Origin: Neobacillus sp. PS2-9
GTDB taxonomy: Bacteria; Bacillota; Bacilli; Bacillales; Cytobacillaceae
Direction: 5' to 3'
Assembly (NCBI RefSeq): GCF_030915525.1
Contig: NZ_CP133269.1
Location: 4,234,501-4,298,500, forward strand
DNA: 64,000 nucleotides
Position 1 is the first letter of the stretch. Every line of letters begins with the position of its first letter. The notes under the pieces were generated by a model. It was not told where the DNA came from, did no database searches, and worked only from the letters and a program-made list of their open reading frames with translations. A program made the position numbers and the translations under genes. Shown here piece by piece: positions 27,680 to 35,361 of this stretch.

Positions 27680-28462
27680 TTATTCTGGTTTTTTCGTAAT
27701 ATCCTCACCAAAATACTTTTGACTGATTCGGGATAGTGTTCCATCGTTACGAAGTCTTTGAAGTGCGTCATTAATCCGCTTGAGCAGGATTGGATTATCC
27801 TTCGGAACAACAATGGCCTGCTCGCTTCGCTCAATTAACTGCTGCCCCTGAATTTTGAAGCCTTCCTTTTTTGCACTTTTACCAGTGACAAAATCAGTAA
27901 TAACGGCGTCATGCCGGCCAATACTTAGTGCTTTTAATGCCGTAATATCACTGTCATACATTTTAATATTGTTGGTATACTTTTTGGCTGTATCCGCATA
28001 GGTGGAGCCCTTTGCTACGGCAACTTCTTTTCCTTTTAAGTCATCTACTGTTTTAATCTTGCTGTCAGGTCTTGTGAAGATCTGTGGACCTGAGTAATAG
28101 TAGGGGGTGGAAAAATCAACTTGTTTGGCGCGTTGGGGGTTAATGGTGTGGCTGGCAACAGCTGCGTCTGCCCGTCCCGTTTTAATCCCCTCAATGAGTC
28201 CTTTGAATTTCATCCTCTTCTGGACTGGTTCAAGGCCTAGCTCTTTTCCTACTGCGTTTCCTACCTCAATATCGAAACCAGTCATCGATAAATCTTCATT
28301 CCTAACATAGCTAAAGGGCTTAAATTCTCCTGAAGCTGCAAAAATAAATTTCTGCTTATCTATCAGCTTTGTTCCATCTGCCAGCTTGTCCTTTTGGATA
28401 CAGCCAGTCAGCATCCCCATCAGAAATAAGCACGATAGAATAATTATGTATCGTTTTTCCAT
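27680..28462 (-). CDS. Amino-acid-binding lipoprotein of the ABC transporter
   Basis: 260 residues. A signal peptide with lipobox (LMGMLTGC) precedes a type-3 periplasmic binding fold: FKPFSYVRNEDLSMTGFDIE, TGRADAAVASHTINPQRAKQ, DFSTPYYYSGPQIF and the family's GKEVAVAKGSTYAD. The ligand is not readable; arginine, glutamine or cystine are the usual possibilities. First gene of the operon. No T-box or S-box leader was seen upstream; the space to 28522 is short. Confidence 0.9.
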   Translation of the reverse strand: MEKRYIIILSCLFLMGMLTGCIQKDKLADGTKLIDKQKFIFAASGEFKPFSYVRNEDLSMTGFDIEVGNAVGKELGLEPVQKRMKFKGLIEGIKTGRADAAVASHTINPQRAKQVDFSTPYYYSGPQIFTRPDSKIKTVDDLKGKEVAVAKGSTYADTAKKYTNNIKMYDSDITALKALSIGRHDAVITDFVTGKSAKKEGFKIQGQQLIERSEQAIVVPKDNPILLKRINDALQRLRNDGTLSRISQKYFGEDITKKPE

Positions 28463-28522
28463 GCTTGATTTTCTCCTCTCTCGTTCAAGCTAAACCGCGG
28501 CTTTCCCAGCATTGATGAAAAA

Positions 28523-28557
28523 GACTGCTCTTCTGCTTTAGAAACAGAAGAGCAGTC
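28523..28557 (-). terminator. Terminator after the DUF1540 gene
   Basis: GACTGCTCTTCTG pairs perfectly with CAGAAGAGCAGTC around a nine-base loop and is followed on the minus strand by a T run. It separates DUF1540 from the amino-acid transporter operon. Confidence 0.85.
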
Positions 28558-28566
28558 CTCATGTTT

Positions 28567-28725
28567 TCATTCATGAAGCTCGAAAGTTTTGCAAGCTGTT
28601 TCTTCCACGGTATCGGCCTTTCTGCTGCCGTGTGAACCTATTACATAAATGGAGTCAGCTACACATTGGTCGCCATCAGCCCAATACTTGCAGTTTTTAA
28701 CATTACATTTCACATCCAATTTCAT
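28567..28725 (-). CDS. DUF1540 domain small cysteine protein
   Basis: 52 residues, beginning MKLDVKCNVKNCKYWADGDQ, with CVADSIYV and a later ETACKTFELH. The four-cysteine pattern CxVxxCxYWxxGxxC...C is that of DUF1540 proteins, abundant in endospore formers, probably metal-binding and of unknown role. A GAGGGGGTGG site precedes the ATG at 28725 and a strong terminator follows. Too short for a routine ORF cut-off but well supported. Confidence 0.85.
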   Translation of the reverse strand: MKLDVKCNVKNCKYWADGDQCVADSIYVIGSHGSRKADTVEETACKTFELHE

Positions 28726-28847
28726 ATTCTGCCACCCCCTCTAAAGGTTTTCTTTTTTAATACCCCCTTCAAAATTGGTTGAAACAAGATTTTTTCACCA
28801 ATACTGTTGCCACTGCCAAAGTAATTCGCCGTTAAAGTGGTTCAATT

Positions 28848-28940
28848 CGCTGATAAATTTGTGAATCCGCTGATAAACTTGTGAATTCGCTGATAAACTT
28901 GTGAATTCGCTGATAAACTTGAAAAAATCGCTGATAAAAC
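28848..28940. repeat. 20-bp interspersed repeat array CGCTGATAAACTTGTGAATT
   Basis: Copies of CGCTGATAAA start at 28848, 28868, 28888, 28908 and 28929, an almost exact 20-bp period, with CTTGTGAATT linkers. Unlike CRISPR, the linkers are repeated too. No gene is encoded. It lies in the 28726-29155 gap next to a perfect hairpin. Confidence 0.75.
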
Positions 28941-28941
28941 A

Positions 28942-28991
28942 GATTCACAAACTAATAAGGTATCGTTTTGCACCTTATTAGTTTGTGAATC
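28942..28991. repeat. Perfect 20-bp inverted repeat
   Basis: GATTCACAAACTAATAAGGT at 28942-28961 is followed, after ten bases, by its exact complement at 28972-28991. Its outer part TTTGTGAATC echoes the linker of the adjacent 20-bp repeat array. There is no T run right after it, so it is not a standard terminator. Confidence 0.8.
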
Positions 28992-29040
28992 GGAGTTCAA
29001 ATGTGTTTAATAACAACATTCTTTACGAAAACAGCCCAAA

Positions 29041-29070
29041 AAAAGACTATTTCTTTCCGAAATAGTCTCT
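29041..29070 (-). terminator. Terminator-like hairpin after the ABC-2 permease gene
   Basis: AAAGACTATTTC pairs with GAAATAGTCT around a short loop about 90 bases downstream of the permease stop codon. Confidence 0.5.
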
Positions 29071-29155
29071 CTGAATTATTTAAATACAAATTGTAAGGTG
29101 TGCATCTATACTTTACAAAATCGGCTGGAATTGGAATTTGTTATTAGCCTTTTTC

Positions 29156-30247
29156 CTATTCCCATTTAAACACTAAACTGGCTAACACAAACCCACCTAA
29201 TAACCAACATCCTAATACAAGAGTGTCCGTTCCCAATTGAAGAAAAGGGGTTCCAAGATTCATCGTCTCCCTCAAGGCAGAACTTAAATGAGCAATAGGC
29301 AGTACCTTAACAATGGGTTGAATAATATCTGGCATATTACTAATCGGAAAGAACACACCTCCAAGAAACAGCATGGGAAACGTAACAAATCCTGCGATTG
29401 GCCCAGCACTTTCAGGATTTTTCGCAATCCCTGCAATAATAAAACCAAGTGACATAAATGCAAGGGTGCCAAGGACAATGAAGAAGATCAAAGAAAACCA
29501 AGAGCCTACGACACTAATACCGAATACTAAATTAGCAATTAGGACGACCAATAGAGCTTGAGTTCCATTAAGTAATAAACGAGCTGTGATTTGAGCAGCG
29601 ATGAAGGTGGAGGCTTTGAGTCTCGTTCCTTGCATTCTCCGCAAGATCCCTCTTTCCCGCCAGGCAGCAATTTGTCCAGCAACACCATTCATGTTATTAC
29701 TCATAATCATCATAGCAACGATTCCTGGGACGAGGAAATCGACATAACGAATATTTCGGGCTTCTATGCCTATTTTTTCAACCGTCACTAAAGGTTTGTA
29801 GCCAACAAGTGCTTTACTATATTGATCAATGATGCCATTTACAACGGTCAGGCCGAGTTCCGAGGTGGTGAGATTTTTCTCATTATAATAAACCGGAAGG
29901 GAAAAGGCGTGTTCCTTTTCCTTCAAGTTTGCTTCATACCCTTTTGGAATTTCAATAAGAAGCTGGATTTCTCCATTTCTCAAGGCTTGTTTTCCATTTT
30001 GAACTTTCCCATAACTTATGGTTTTTAGTCCCTCGTACTTGTCAAACAGTTTCTTTAGATCCTCCGAGGAACTTGTTTGTTCCAAGTCGATTACCCCTAC
30101 GGTTAACGATAGATTATCCTCCTTACCTGCAAAGGAACCAAGAGCTAGCATTAAGATAATCGGAAAGAGTAAGGTAAAGAATAAAACCTGTTTATTGCGA
30201 GCAAAGATTCTTAATTGTGCAAGAGTTAACTGCCAGTAAGCTCTCAT
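29156..30247 (-). CDS. ABC-2 type transporter permease
   Basis: 363 residues. An N-terminal helix (VLFFTLLFPIILMLALGSFA), an extracytoplasmic domain of about 120 residues and five further helices follow the ABC-2 exporter layout with the DrrB-like region GILRRMQGTRLKASTFIAAQ. Overlaps the ATPase gene by four bases (ATGA), so the two subunits are translationally coupled. Probable drug, lipid or peptide exporter. It lies 3.5 kb from the RiPP cluster with a divergent gene in between, so a role in exporting that peptide is possible but not shown. Confidence 0.88.
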   Translation of the reverse strand: MRAYWQLTLAQLRIFARNKQVLFFTLLFPIILMLALGSFAGKEDNLSLTVGVIDLEQTSSSEDLKKLFDKYEGLKTISYGKVQNGKQALRNGEIQLLIEIPKGYEANLKEKEHAFSLPVYYNEKNLTTSELGLTVVNGIIDQYSKALVGYKPLVTVEKIGIEARNIRYVDFLVPGIVAMMIMSNNMNGVAGQIAAWRERGILRRMQGTRLKASTFIAAQITARLLLNGTQALLVVLIANLVFGISVVGSWFSLIFFIVLGTLAFMSLGFIIAGIAKNPESAGPIAGFVTFPMLFLGGVFFPISNMPDIIQPIVKVLPIAHLSSALRETMNLGTPFLQLGTDTLVLGCWLLGGFVLASLVFKWE

Positions 30248-31170
30248 GACTCTCTGATACTCCTTCCTGTCATATGAATAAAAACATCCTCTAATGTTGC
30301 TAAACGTGTTTGTAAATCCTCAATTTTAAATAGATGTTCCGTAGAGGCCTGAATTAAGGATGTTAAAGCTGTTTGTAAATCATCTGTATATAACTGGATA
30401 AAGGTATCTTTTATAGACACTTCTTTAACACCATTTAAATTCAAAAGTAACTCTTTTTCAGGCGGATTGCTTAAATGAAACTCTATGGTGCTCGTTGATT
30501 GAAGTTTCTTCACTAAATTGTCTGGCGTATCAAGAGCAATCAATTCTCCTTGATCCATAATTCCGATGCGGTCACAGAGCACATGAGCTTCATCCATATA
30601 ATGTGTGGAGAGGATAACTGTTTTTCCGCGATCTTTTAAACGTAGTACAATGTCCCACAAGGTTCTTCTTGCCTGTGGATCGAGCCCAGTCGTTGGTTCA
30701 TCGAGAAACACAATTTGCGGGTCATGTATAAGAGCTAAGGCAATAGCAAGCCGCTGCTTTTGTCCGCCGGAAAGTCCTTTAATACGGGCGTTTTTCTTCT
30801 CTGTTAAAAGCATTTCATCAATTAATTCATCGATGTTTACGTGGCTCGGATAGAAACTTCCGTACATTTGTAGAATTTCTTTTACTTTCAATAATTCAAA
30901 TAAAGAAGTGGATTGAAGTTGAACTCCGATGACCTCTTTGACTTTGTTCACTTCCTTTTTCACATCAAAGCCTGCGAGTGCAGCGGTTCCTTCATCTGGC
31001 TTTCTAAGTCCTACTAACATTTCAATCGTGGTTGTTTTTCCAGCACCATTAGGTCCAAGGAGACCAAAAACCTCTCCTTTTTCCACCTGAAAGGATACCC
31101 CGTTAACCGCTGTGTGAGAGCCGTATCGTTTTAATAGACTTTTTACGTCTACCATTATGTTTTTAAGCAT
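30244..31170 (-). CDS. ABC exporter ATPase (DrrA/CcmA-like)
   Basis: 308 residues. Walker A GPNGAGKTT, Q-loop IGVQLQ, signature [15 protein letters not shown], Walker B QIVFLDEPTTGLDP and H-loop ILSTHYMDEA, then the C-terminal domain typical of drug-exporter ATPases. The ATG at 31170 has AAGGAGG seven bases upstream; the open frame to 31266 has no site and overlaps the preceding gene region. First gene of the two-gene exporter unit. Confidence 0.92.
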   Translation of the reverse strand: MLKNIMVDVKSLLKRYGSHTAVNGVSFQVEKGEVFGLLGPNGAGKTTTIEMLVGLRKPDEGTAALAGFDVKKEVNKVKEVIGVQLQSTSLFELLKVKEILQMYGSFYPSHVNIDELIDEMLLTEKKNARIKGLSGGQKQRLAIALALIHDPQIVFLDEPTTGLDPQARRTLWDIVLRLKDRGKTVILSTHYMDEAHVLCDRIGIMDQGELIALDTPDNLVKKLQSTSTIEFHLSNPPEKELLLNLNGVKEVSIKDTFIQLYTDDLQTALTSLIQASTEHLFKIEDLQTRLATLEDVFIHMTGRSIRES

Positions 31171-31266
31171 AGCAAGCCTCCTTAGGACATTTATGTAATC
31201 CTTATATATATTGGAATTTAAGAATTCAAAAAAAGAAACAGCCATTTGAAGCTGTTTCTTTCTCAA

Positions 31267-31692
31267 TTATACGCGATGATGGTCTGCACGCCAATTCCGA
31301 ACAGCCTTTTTAATGTCATCTGGTGAAAGGTTCTCTTGAACAGTTCTCTCAACTAAATCTACGAATTCTTCGTCAGCCGTAAATCTTAGTGCAATCACTT
31401 GCTTCAACGATAGCTTCGAGTCTAATAGCTTCCCAGTTAAACGATAGTAGCGAAAATTTTCCTCCGTACGAATGATTCGATCCTGTAACTGCAGGGCATA
31501 TCCTCTTAATTTAACTGTCACAAAGAAAAACAACAACGCGAAGCCTAACACAATTCCACTTAGCAACAGCTGACTTCTTACATGTTGAAAGAAAAACACA
31601 ATCGATAAAATGAGCATAATAAGTCCAAGCAAAGCTGTCCCAAAATGATAAAGCGGGTCAACTTTTCTGTGATTTTTATAGTTTTGGTTCAT
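31267..31692 (-). CDS. DUF6526 family membrane protein
   Basis: 141 residues with two N-terminal membrane helices (GTALLGLIMLILSIVFFF and LLLSGIVLGFALLFFFVTV) and a soluble helical tail (RIIRTEENFRYYRLTGKLLD...). This is the DUF6526 layout, function unknown. Start at ATG 31692 with AAAGGAGG upstream; the frame opens at 31734 without a site. It lies 97 bases upstream of the exporter ATPase on the same strand and may be co-transcribed. Confidence 0.8.
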   Translation of the reverse strand: MNQNYKNHRKVDPLYHFGTALLGLIMLILSIVFFFQHVRSQLLLSGIVLGFALLFFFVTVKLRGYALQLQDRIIRTEENFRYYRLTGKLLDSKLSLKQVIALRFTADEEFVDLVERTVQENLSPDDIKKAVRNWRADHHRV

Positions 31693-32106
31693 TGTGGGGA
31701 AAACCTCCTTTTTATTAAGTTTACCATCACTCATTCTATTCCTAAATGATTTTCCTTATGCCTTTAATGATTAATTTAACAATAGCCACTACTGCTAGGA
31801 AATCGCAAGCAGGGCTTCCTTTGTTACCGAACAAGACACAACCAATTTTTTCATTTTTTATTGAACTATTCCCACATAGGAAAACCTCATATCATACATC
31901 CTAGTTCGGTTGTATAATATACTTTTATCCTATTTTGATTTGCCCAAGTAAATATAATTCAATAATTGCATTTAATTAAAAAGGGGCAGACTTCAATTTA
32001 GCCCAAAAATCGAATTACATTTTTCACAAAAATAACTTTCAGATAGAAAAAGTAGCTAAATTCTAGTAAGATATTCACATGTGACATTAGATAAGGGGTT
32101 AAAAAA
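31693..32106. other. AT-rich divergent intergenic region
   Basis: No gene is visible. It contains the starts of two divergent units. TATAAT at about 31913 (in GGTTGTATAATATAC) is a possible -10 box for the ABC-F gene, without a convincing -35. No leader peptide or attenuator could be demonstrated, although ABC-F genes often have one. Confidence 0.4.
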
Positions 32107-33660
32107 ATGAGCGTATTAAACGTAAAAAATTTAAGCCACGGTTTCGGTGATCGTGCGATTTTTAATGATGTGTCTTTCCGACTTTTAAAAGGAGAGCACG
32201 TTGGACTAGTTGGGGCAAATGGTGAGGGTAAGTCTACTTTCATGAATATTGTTACTGGGAAGTTGCACCCCGACGAGGGGAAAGTGGAGTGGTCACGAAA
32301 AGTTCGTGTAGGTTATTTAGATCAGCATGCTGTACTTCAAAAAGGTACTACGATGCGTGAAGCTTTGAGTACTGCTTTTCAATATCTATTTGATGCTGAA
32401 GCAGAAATCAATGACCTTTATGCAAAAATGGGTGATGAAGGTGCTGATATCGATGCATTACTAGCAGAAGTTGGAGAACTACAAGAAACTTTAGATAGCA
32501 ATGATTTCTATCAAATTAATTCAAAAGTTGAGGAAGTTGCTCGTGGTCTAGGATTAGACGATGTTGGACTTGATCGAGATGTAGATGATCTTAGCGGTGG
32601 GCAACGTACCAAAGTTTTGCTTGCTAAGCTTTTGCTAGAAAAACCTGAAATCCTATTACTAGACGAGCCTACGAACTATTTAGATGAACAGCATATCGAA
32701 TGGTTGAAGCGCTATTTACAGGAATATGAGAATGCATTTATCTTGATTTCACATGATATTCCATTCTTGAACAATGTTGTTAACTTAATCTATCACATGG
32801 AAAACCAAGAGTTAAATCGCTATGTTGGTGACTATGATAACTTCTTAAATATTTATGAAATGAAGAAGCAACAGCTAGAGTCTGCTTACAAGCGTCAACA
32901 ACAAGAAATTGCTAATTTGAAGGATTTCGTTGCTCGTAACAAGGCAAGTGTGGCGACTCGTAATATGGCGATGTCTCGTCAAAAGAAGCTCGACAAAATG
33001 GATGTTATTGAATTGGGGAAAGAGAAGCCGAAACCAGAGTTTAACTTCAAAGAAGCTCGTGCAACTAGTCGTTATATTTTCACGGCTGAAGATCTTGTTA
33101 TTGGTTACAACGAACCACTTTCTCGCCCGCTGAATTTGAAAATGGAACGCGGACAAAAAATTGCATTCGTGGGTGCAAACGGTATTGGGAAGTCTACTCT
33201 TTTAAAAAGTATTCTTGGGCTGATTAATCCGATTTCGGGTAAAGTGGAACGTGGTGAGTATCAACATATTGGTTACTTCGAGCAGGAAGTTAAACAGTCT
33301 AACTACAACACTTGTATTGAAGAAATTTGGAGCGAGTTCCCAAGTATGAATCAGGCTGAAGTCCGTGCTGCTCTTGCAAAATGTGGATTAACGACGAAAC
33401 ATATTGAAAGTAAAATCGAAGTCCTTTCTGGTGGCGAAAAAGCCAAAGTTCGATTATGTAAAATTTTAAACACAGAAACGAATGTATTAATTCTAGATGA
33501 ACCTACCAATCACTTGGATGTTGACGCAAAAGAAGAATTGAAGCGTGCTTTAAAGGCCTATCGCGGAAGTATCTTGATGGTATCCCACGAACCTGATTTC
33601 TATCGTGAAATTGCGACTGATATTTGGAACTGTGAGGATTGGACTACGAAAGTGTTTTAA
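32107..33660 (+). CDS. yfmM: ABC-F family ATPase, YfmM-like
   Basis: 517 residues with two ABC cassettes and no membrane segment. Cassette 1: Walker A GANGEGKST, signature LSGGQRTKVLLAKLLL, Walker B ILLLDEPTNYLD. The linker of ABC-F proteins (P-site tRNA interaction motif) is rich in Lys/Gln (KKQQLESAYKRQQQEIANLK). Cassette 2: GANGIGKST, LSGGEKAKVRLCKIL, VLILDEPTNHLD. ABC-F proteins act on stalled ribosomes in translation quality control or antibiotic resistance. Length and N-terminus (MSVLNVKNLSHGFGDRAIF) point to the YfmM branch. Has its own terminator. Confidence 0.9.
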   Translation: MSVLNVKNLSHGFGDRAIFNDVSFRLLKGEHVGLVGANGEGKSTFMNIVTGKLHPDEGKVEWSRKVRVGYLDQHAVLQKGTTMREALSTAFQYLFDAEAEINDLYAKMGDEGADIDALLAEVGELQETLDSNDFYQINSKVEEVARGLGLDDVGLDRDVDDLSGGQRTKVLLAKLLLEKPEILLLDEPTNYLDEQHIEWLKRYLQEYENAFILISHDIPFLNNVVNLIYHMENQELNRYVGDYDNFLNIYEMKKQQLESAYKRQQQEIANLKDFVARNKASVATRNMAMSRQKKLDKMDVIELGKEKPKPEFNFKEARATSRYIFTAEDLVIGYNEPLSRPLNLKMERGQKIAFVGANGIGKSTLLKSILGLINPISGKVERGEYQHIGYFEQEVKQSNYNTCIEEIWSEFPSMNQAEVRAALAKCGLTTKHIESKIEVLSGGEKAKVRLCKILNTETNVLILDEPTNHLDVDAKEELKRALKAYRGSILMVSHEPDFYREIATDIWNCEDWTTKVF

Positions 33661-33668
33661 ATAATGAT

Positions 33669-33704
33669 TAAGGGGTACCCAATGAATCACTTGGGTACCC
33701 CTTT
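33669..33704 (+). terminator. Terminator after the ABC-F gene
   Basis: AAGGGGTACCCAA pairs perfectly with TTGGGTACCCCTT around eight bases, followed by T-rich sequence. It may also act on the converging RiPP operon. Confidence 0.85.
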
Positions 33705-33759
33705 TATTAATATTTTTAAAAATCACTTCTATAAAAAATTGTTAATTCTCCTGTCTATC

Positions 33760-35337
33760 CTAGCTATTCAAGCTTCCTTTTAACCAGACGCGGGGACGGT
33801 ATGGACCTACAGGGATTTGTATAAGGCACGTTTTTTCTTTCGAATTGACTCCGTAAAGCTCATCACTTTGGTTAGAGTCGAATCCTAATAGTGGGTGTCC
33901 TCCCATCTCTAGGGCACAGGCTGTCAAGAGCAGCCTTTGCACGAGTATACCAGCTTCCATCTGTTGAATTCTGTATCCTCTATAGCCCAGTTCCTTTTTG
34001 AGGTGGTCCTTGTCTCCAACAACATGCAGGACTAGCGGAACCTGAAACAGATTTACATTAGGCACTGTTAAAGAATTTTGCATATACTCCCGTAAATCCC
34101 CCTTAGATATTCTCCGAAGTGCATGAGTACTTTTGTCATAGACGTAAGCACCATCTTGAACACCTTCCACGTTATAAAAAGTGCCATACATATTTAAACC
34201 AGTCCCAAGCTTCCCTTGTGTATTGTAAAGGTCTTTTTGATATGAAAATGAAAAAGTCTCATGTAACAAAGTGGATACTTTTGTTTGACTGATTTTCCCT
34301 AGCATAAAATCAATATCTGGAGAGTGCCGCTCTCTGCAAACGGATGCTAGATCGTATGAAATGACCTCCGGAAATGGCAGTATGGTTAACTCTGTACCTA
34401 ATGCATTGTTAAGAGGAATATCTTGTTTTATGTTCACAAATGAATGTGTTGTTTCAAACATCGAGGCTTTATTGATCTCTTTCAGCTCTGGGTAATCAAT
34501 GACTCTCTTTGAACGGTTATATGTTACATGCTTCAGCATTGGAACTTCCCGGGACAATTCCGTTGCAGAAATAGAAATATTTTTTTCTATATTAAATTGG
34601 TCAACATTATAAATAGATAATGGGATCACAGCATATACACTTTCATCTTGTTCAGATAGCCCAAGCAAATGATTGATAGAACGATCTAGAAATTGGTAAC
34701 ATACCCGTGTTGAGAACCCCATCCTATCCGCCACTTCTAACGATTGCCCAATTACTACGCCTGTATCTAACCCTTGTAACCTGTAAGAGAAATTATTGTA
34801 TTTATAAAAATTTTTTCCAAAAACCGTCGATACAAAAACAGTACAAAAACAATCTGAGAGATTATAACGATTTCCAAGACTTCTTGATAGATAGGAATCA
34901 TAGTTGCCTTCACGCAGGAATATAAGGCGATGGTGTGCAACATCGTAGTGGTATACTCCCTCAGGTACATCCTCCAACTTTAAGTACACATATAATTCAT
35001 TGGGATACAATGCTCCGCCAGAGGGAACAAATCTGCGAAACAACTGGGCGTAGCTTACAGTAGCTTTTTCCTCGGTGCCTTCAATGAAAGCAGCTTGAGA
35101 GTATCGAGTAAGACCATATACATACCATAAGTAATGACCAAACTCCTCCAAGCTGGGTATTGAATTAGCTTCTCTTCCTTTGAGAGTTAACGGTACATCT
35201 GCGGTAAGTGGAATCTCTGGTAAGCCACGGTACAGTTTATAGGGAAGTGGTGCGTCTTCCCAATCCGGTTGCCAATCCGGCGGAAGAAGTTTATCAGTGT
35301 CAAAATGCAGATTGTATAGGAATGTATCTAGTTCCAA
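33760..35337 (-). CDS. SagB-type FMN dehydrogenase for azoline oxidation
   Basis: 525 residues made of two nitroreductase-like halves. The first carries FVPSGGALYPNELYVYLKLE and EGVYHYDVAHHRLIFL, the SagB/ThcOx signature; the second repeats the pattern near residues 380-500 (GLNMYGTFYNVEGVQDGAYV, LLTACALEMGGHPLLGFDSN). SagB enzymes oxidise thiazolines and oxazolines to thiazoles and oxazoles. TTG start at 35337 with TAGGAGGG upstream. Last gene of the ThiF-like/YcaO/SagB unit. The double-domain size is larger than classic SagB and typical of heterocycloanthracin-type clusters. Confidence 0.88.
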   Translation of the reverse strand: MELDTFLYNLHFDTDKLLPPDWQPDWEDAPLPYKLYRGLPEIPLTADVPLTLKGREANSIPSLEEFGHYLWYVYGLTRYSQAAFIEGTEEKATVSYAQLFRRFVPSGGALYPNELYVYLKLEDVPEGVYHYDVAHHRLIFLREGNYDSYLSRSLGNRYNLSDCFCTVFVSTVFGKNFYKYNNFSYRLQGLDTGVVIGQSLEVADRMGFSTRVCYQFLDRSINHLLGLSEQDESVYAVIPLSIYNVDQFNIEKNISISATELSREVPMLKHVTYNRSKRVIDYPELKEINKASMFETTHSFVNIKQDIPLNNALGTELTILPFPEVISYDLASVCRERHSPDIDFMLGKISQTKVSTLLHETFSFSYQKDLYNTQGKLGTGLNMYGTFYNVEGVQDGAYVYDKSTHALRRISKGDLREYMQNSLTVPNVNLFQVPLVLHVVGDKDHLKKELGYRGYRIQQMEAGILVQRLLLTACALEMGGHPLLGFDSNQSDELYGVNSKEKTCLIQIPVGPYRPRVWLKGSLNS

Positions 35338-35361
35338 CCTGTAACCCTCCTACTCTTGCAG

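Noticed and set aside
28848..28940. CRISPR-like or iteron array
   Set aside because: Only five units with repeated linkers and no replication gene nearby; neither a CRISPR nor a plasmid origin is supported.
29156..31170. ABC-2 exporter as dedicated transporter of the RiPP
   Set aside because: It is separated by DUF6526 and a divergent ABC-F gene with terminators, so no operon link is visible.
31693..32106. Antibiotic-responsive attenuator before the ABC-F gene
   Set aside because: No terminator/antiterminator pair or leader peptide with binding site could be found by eye.
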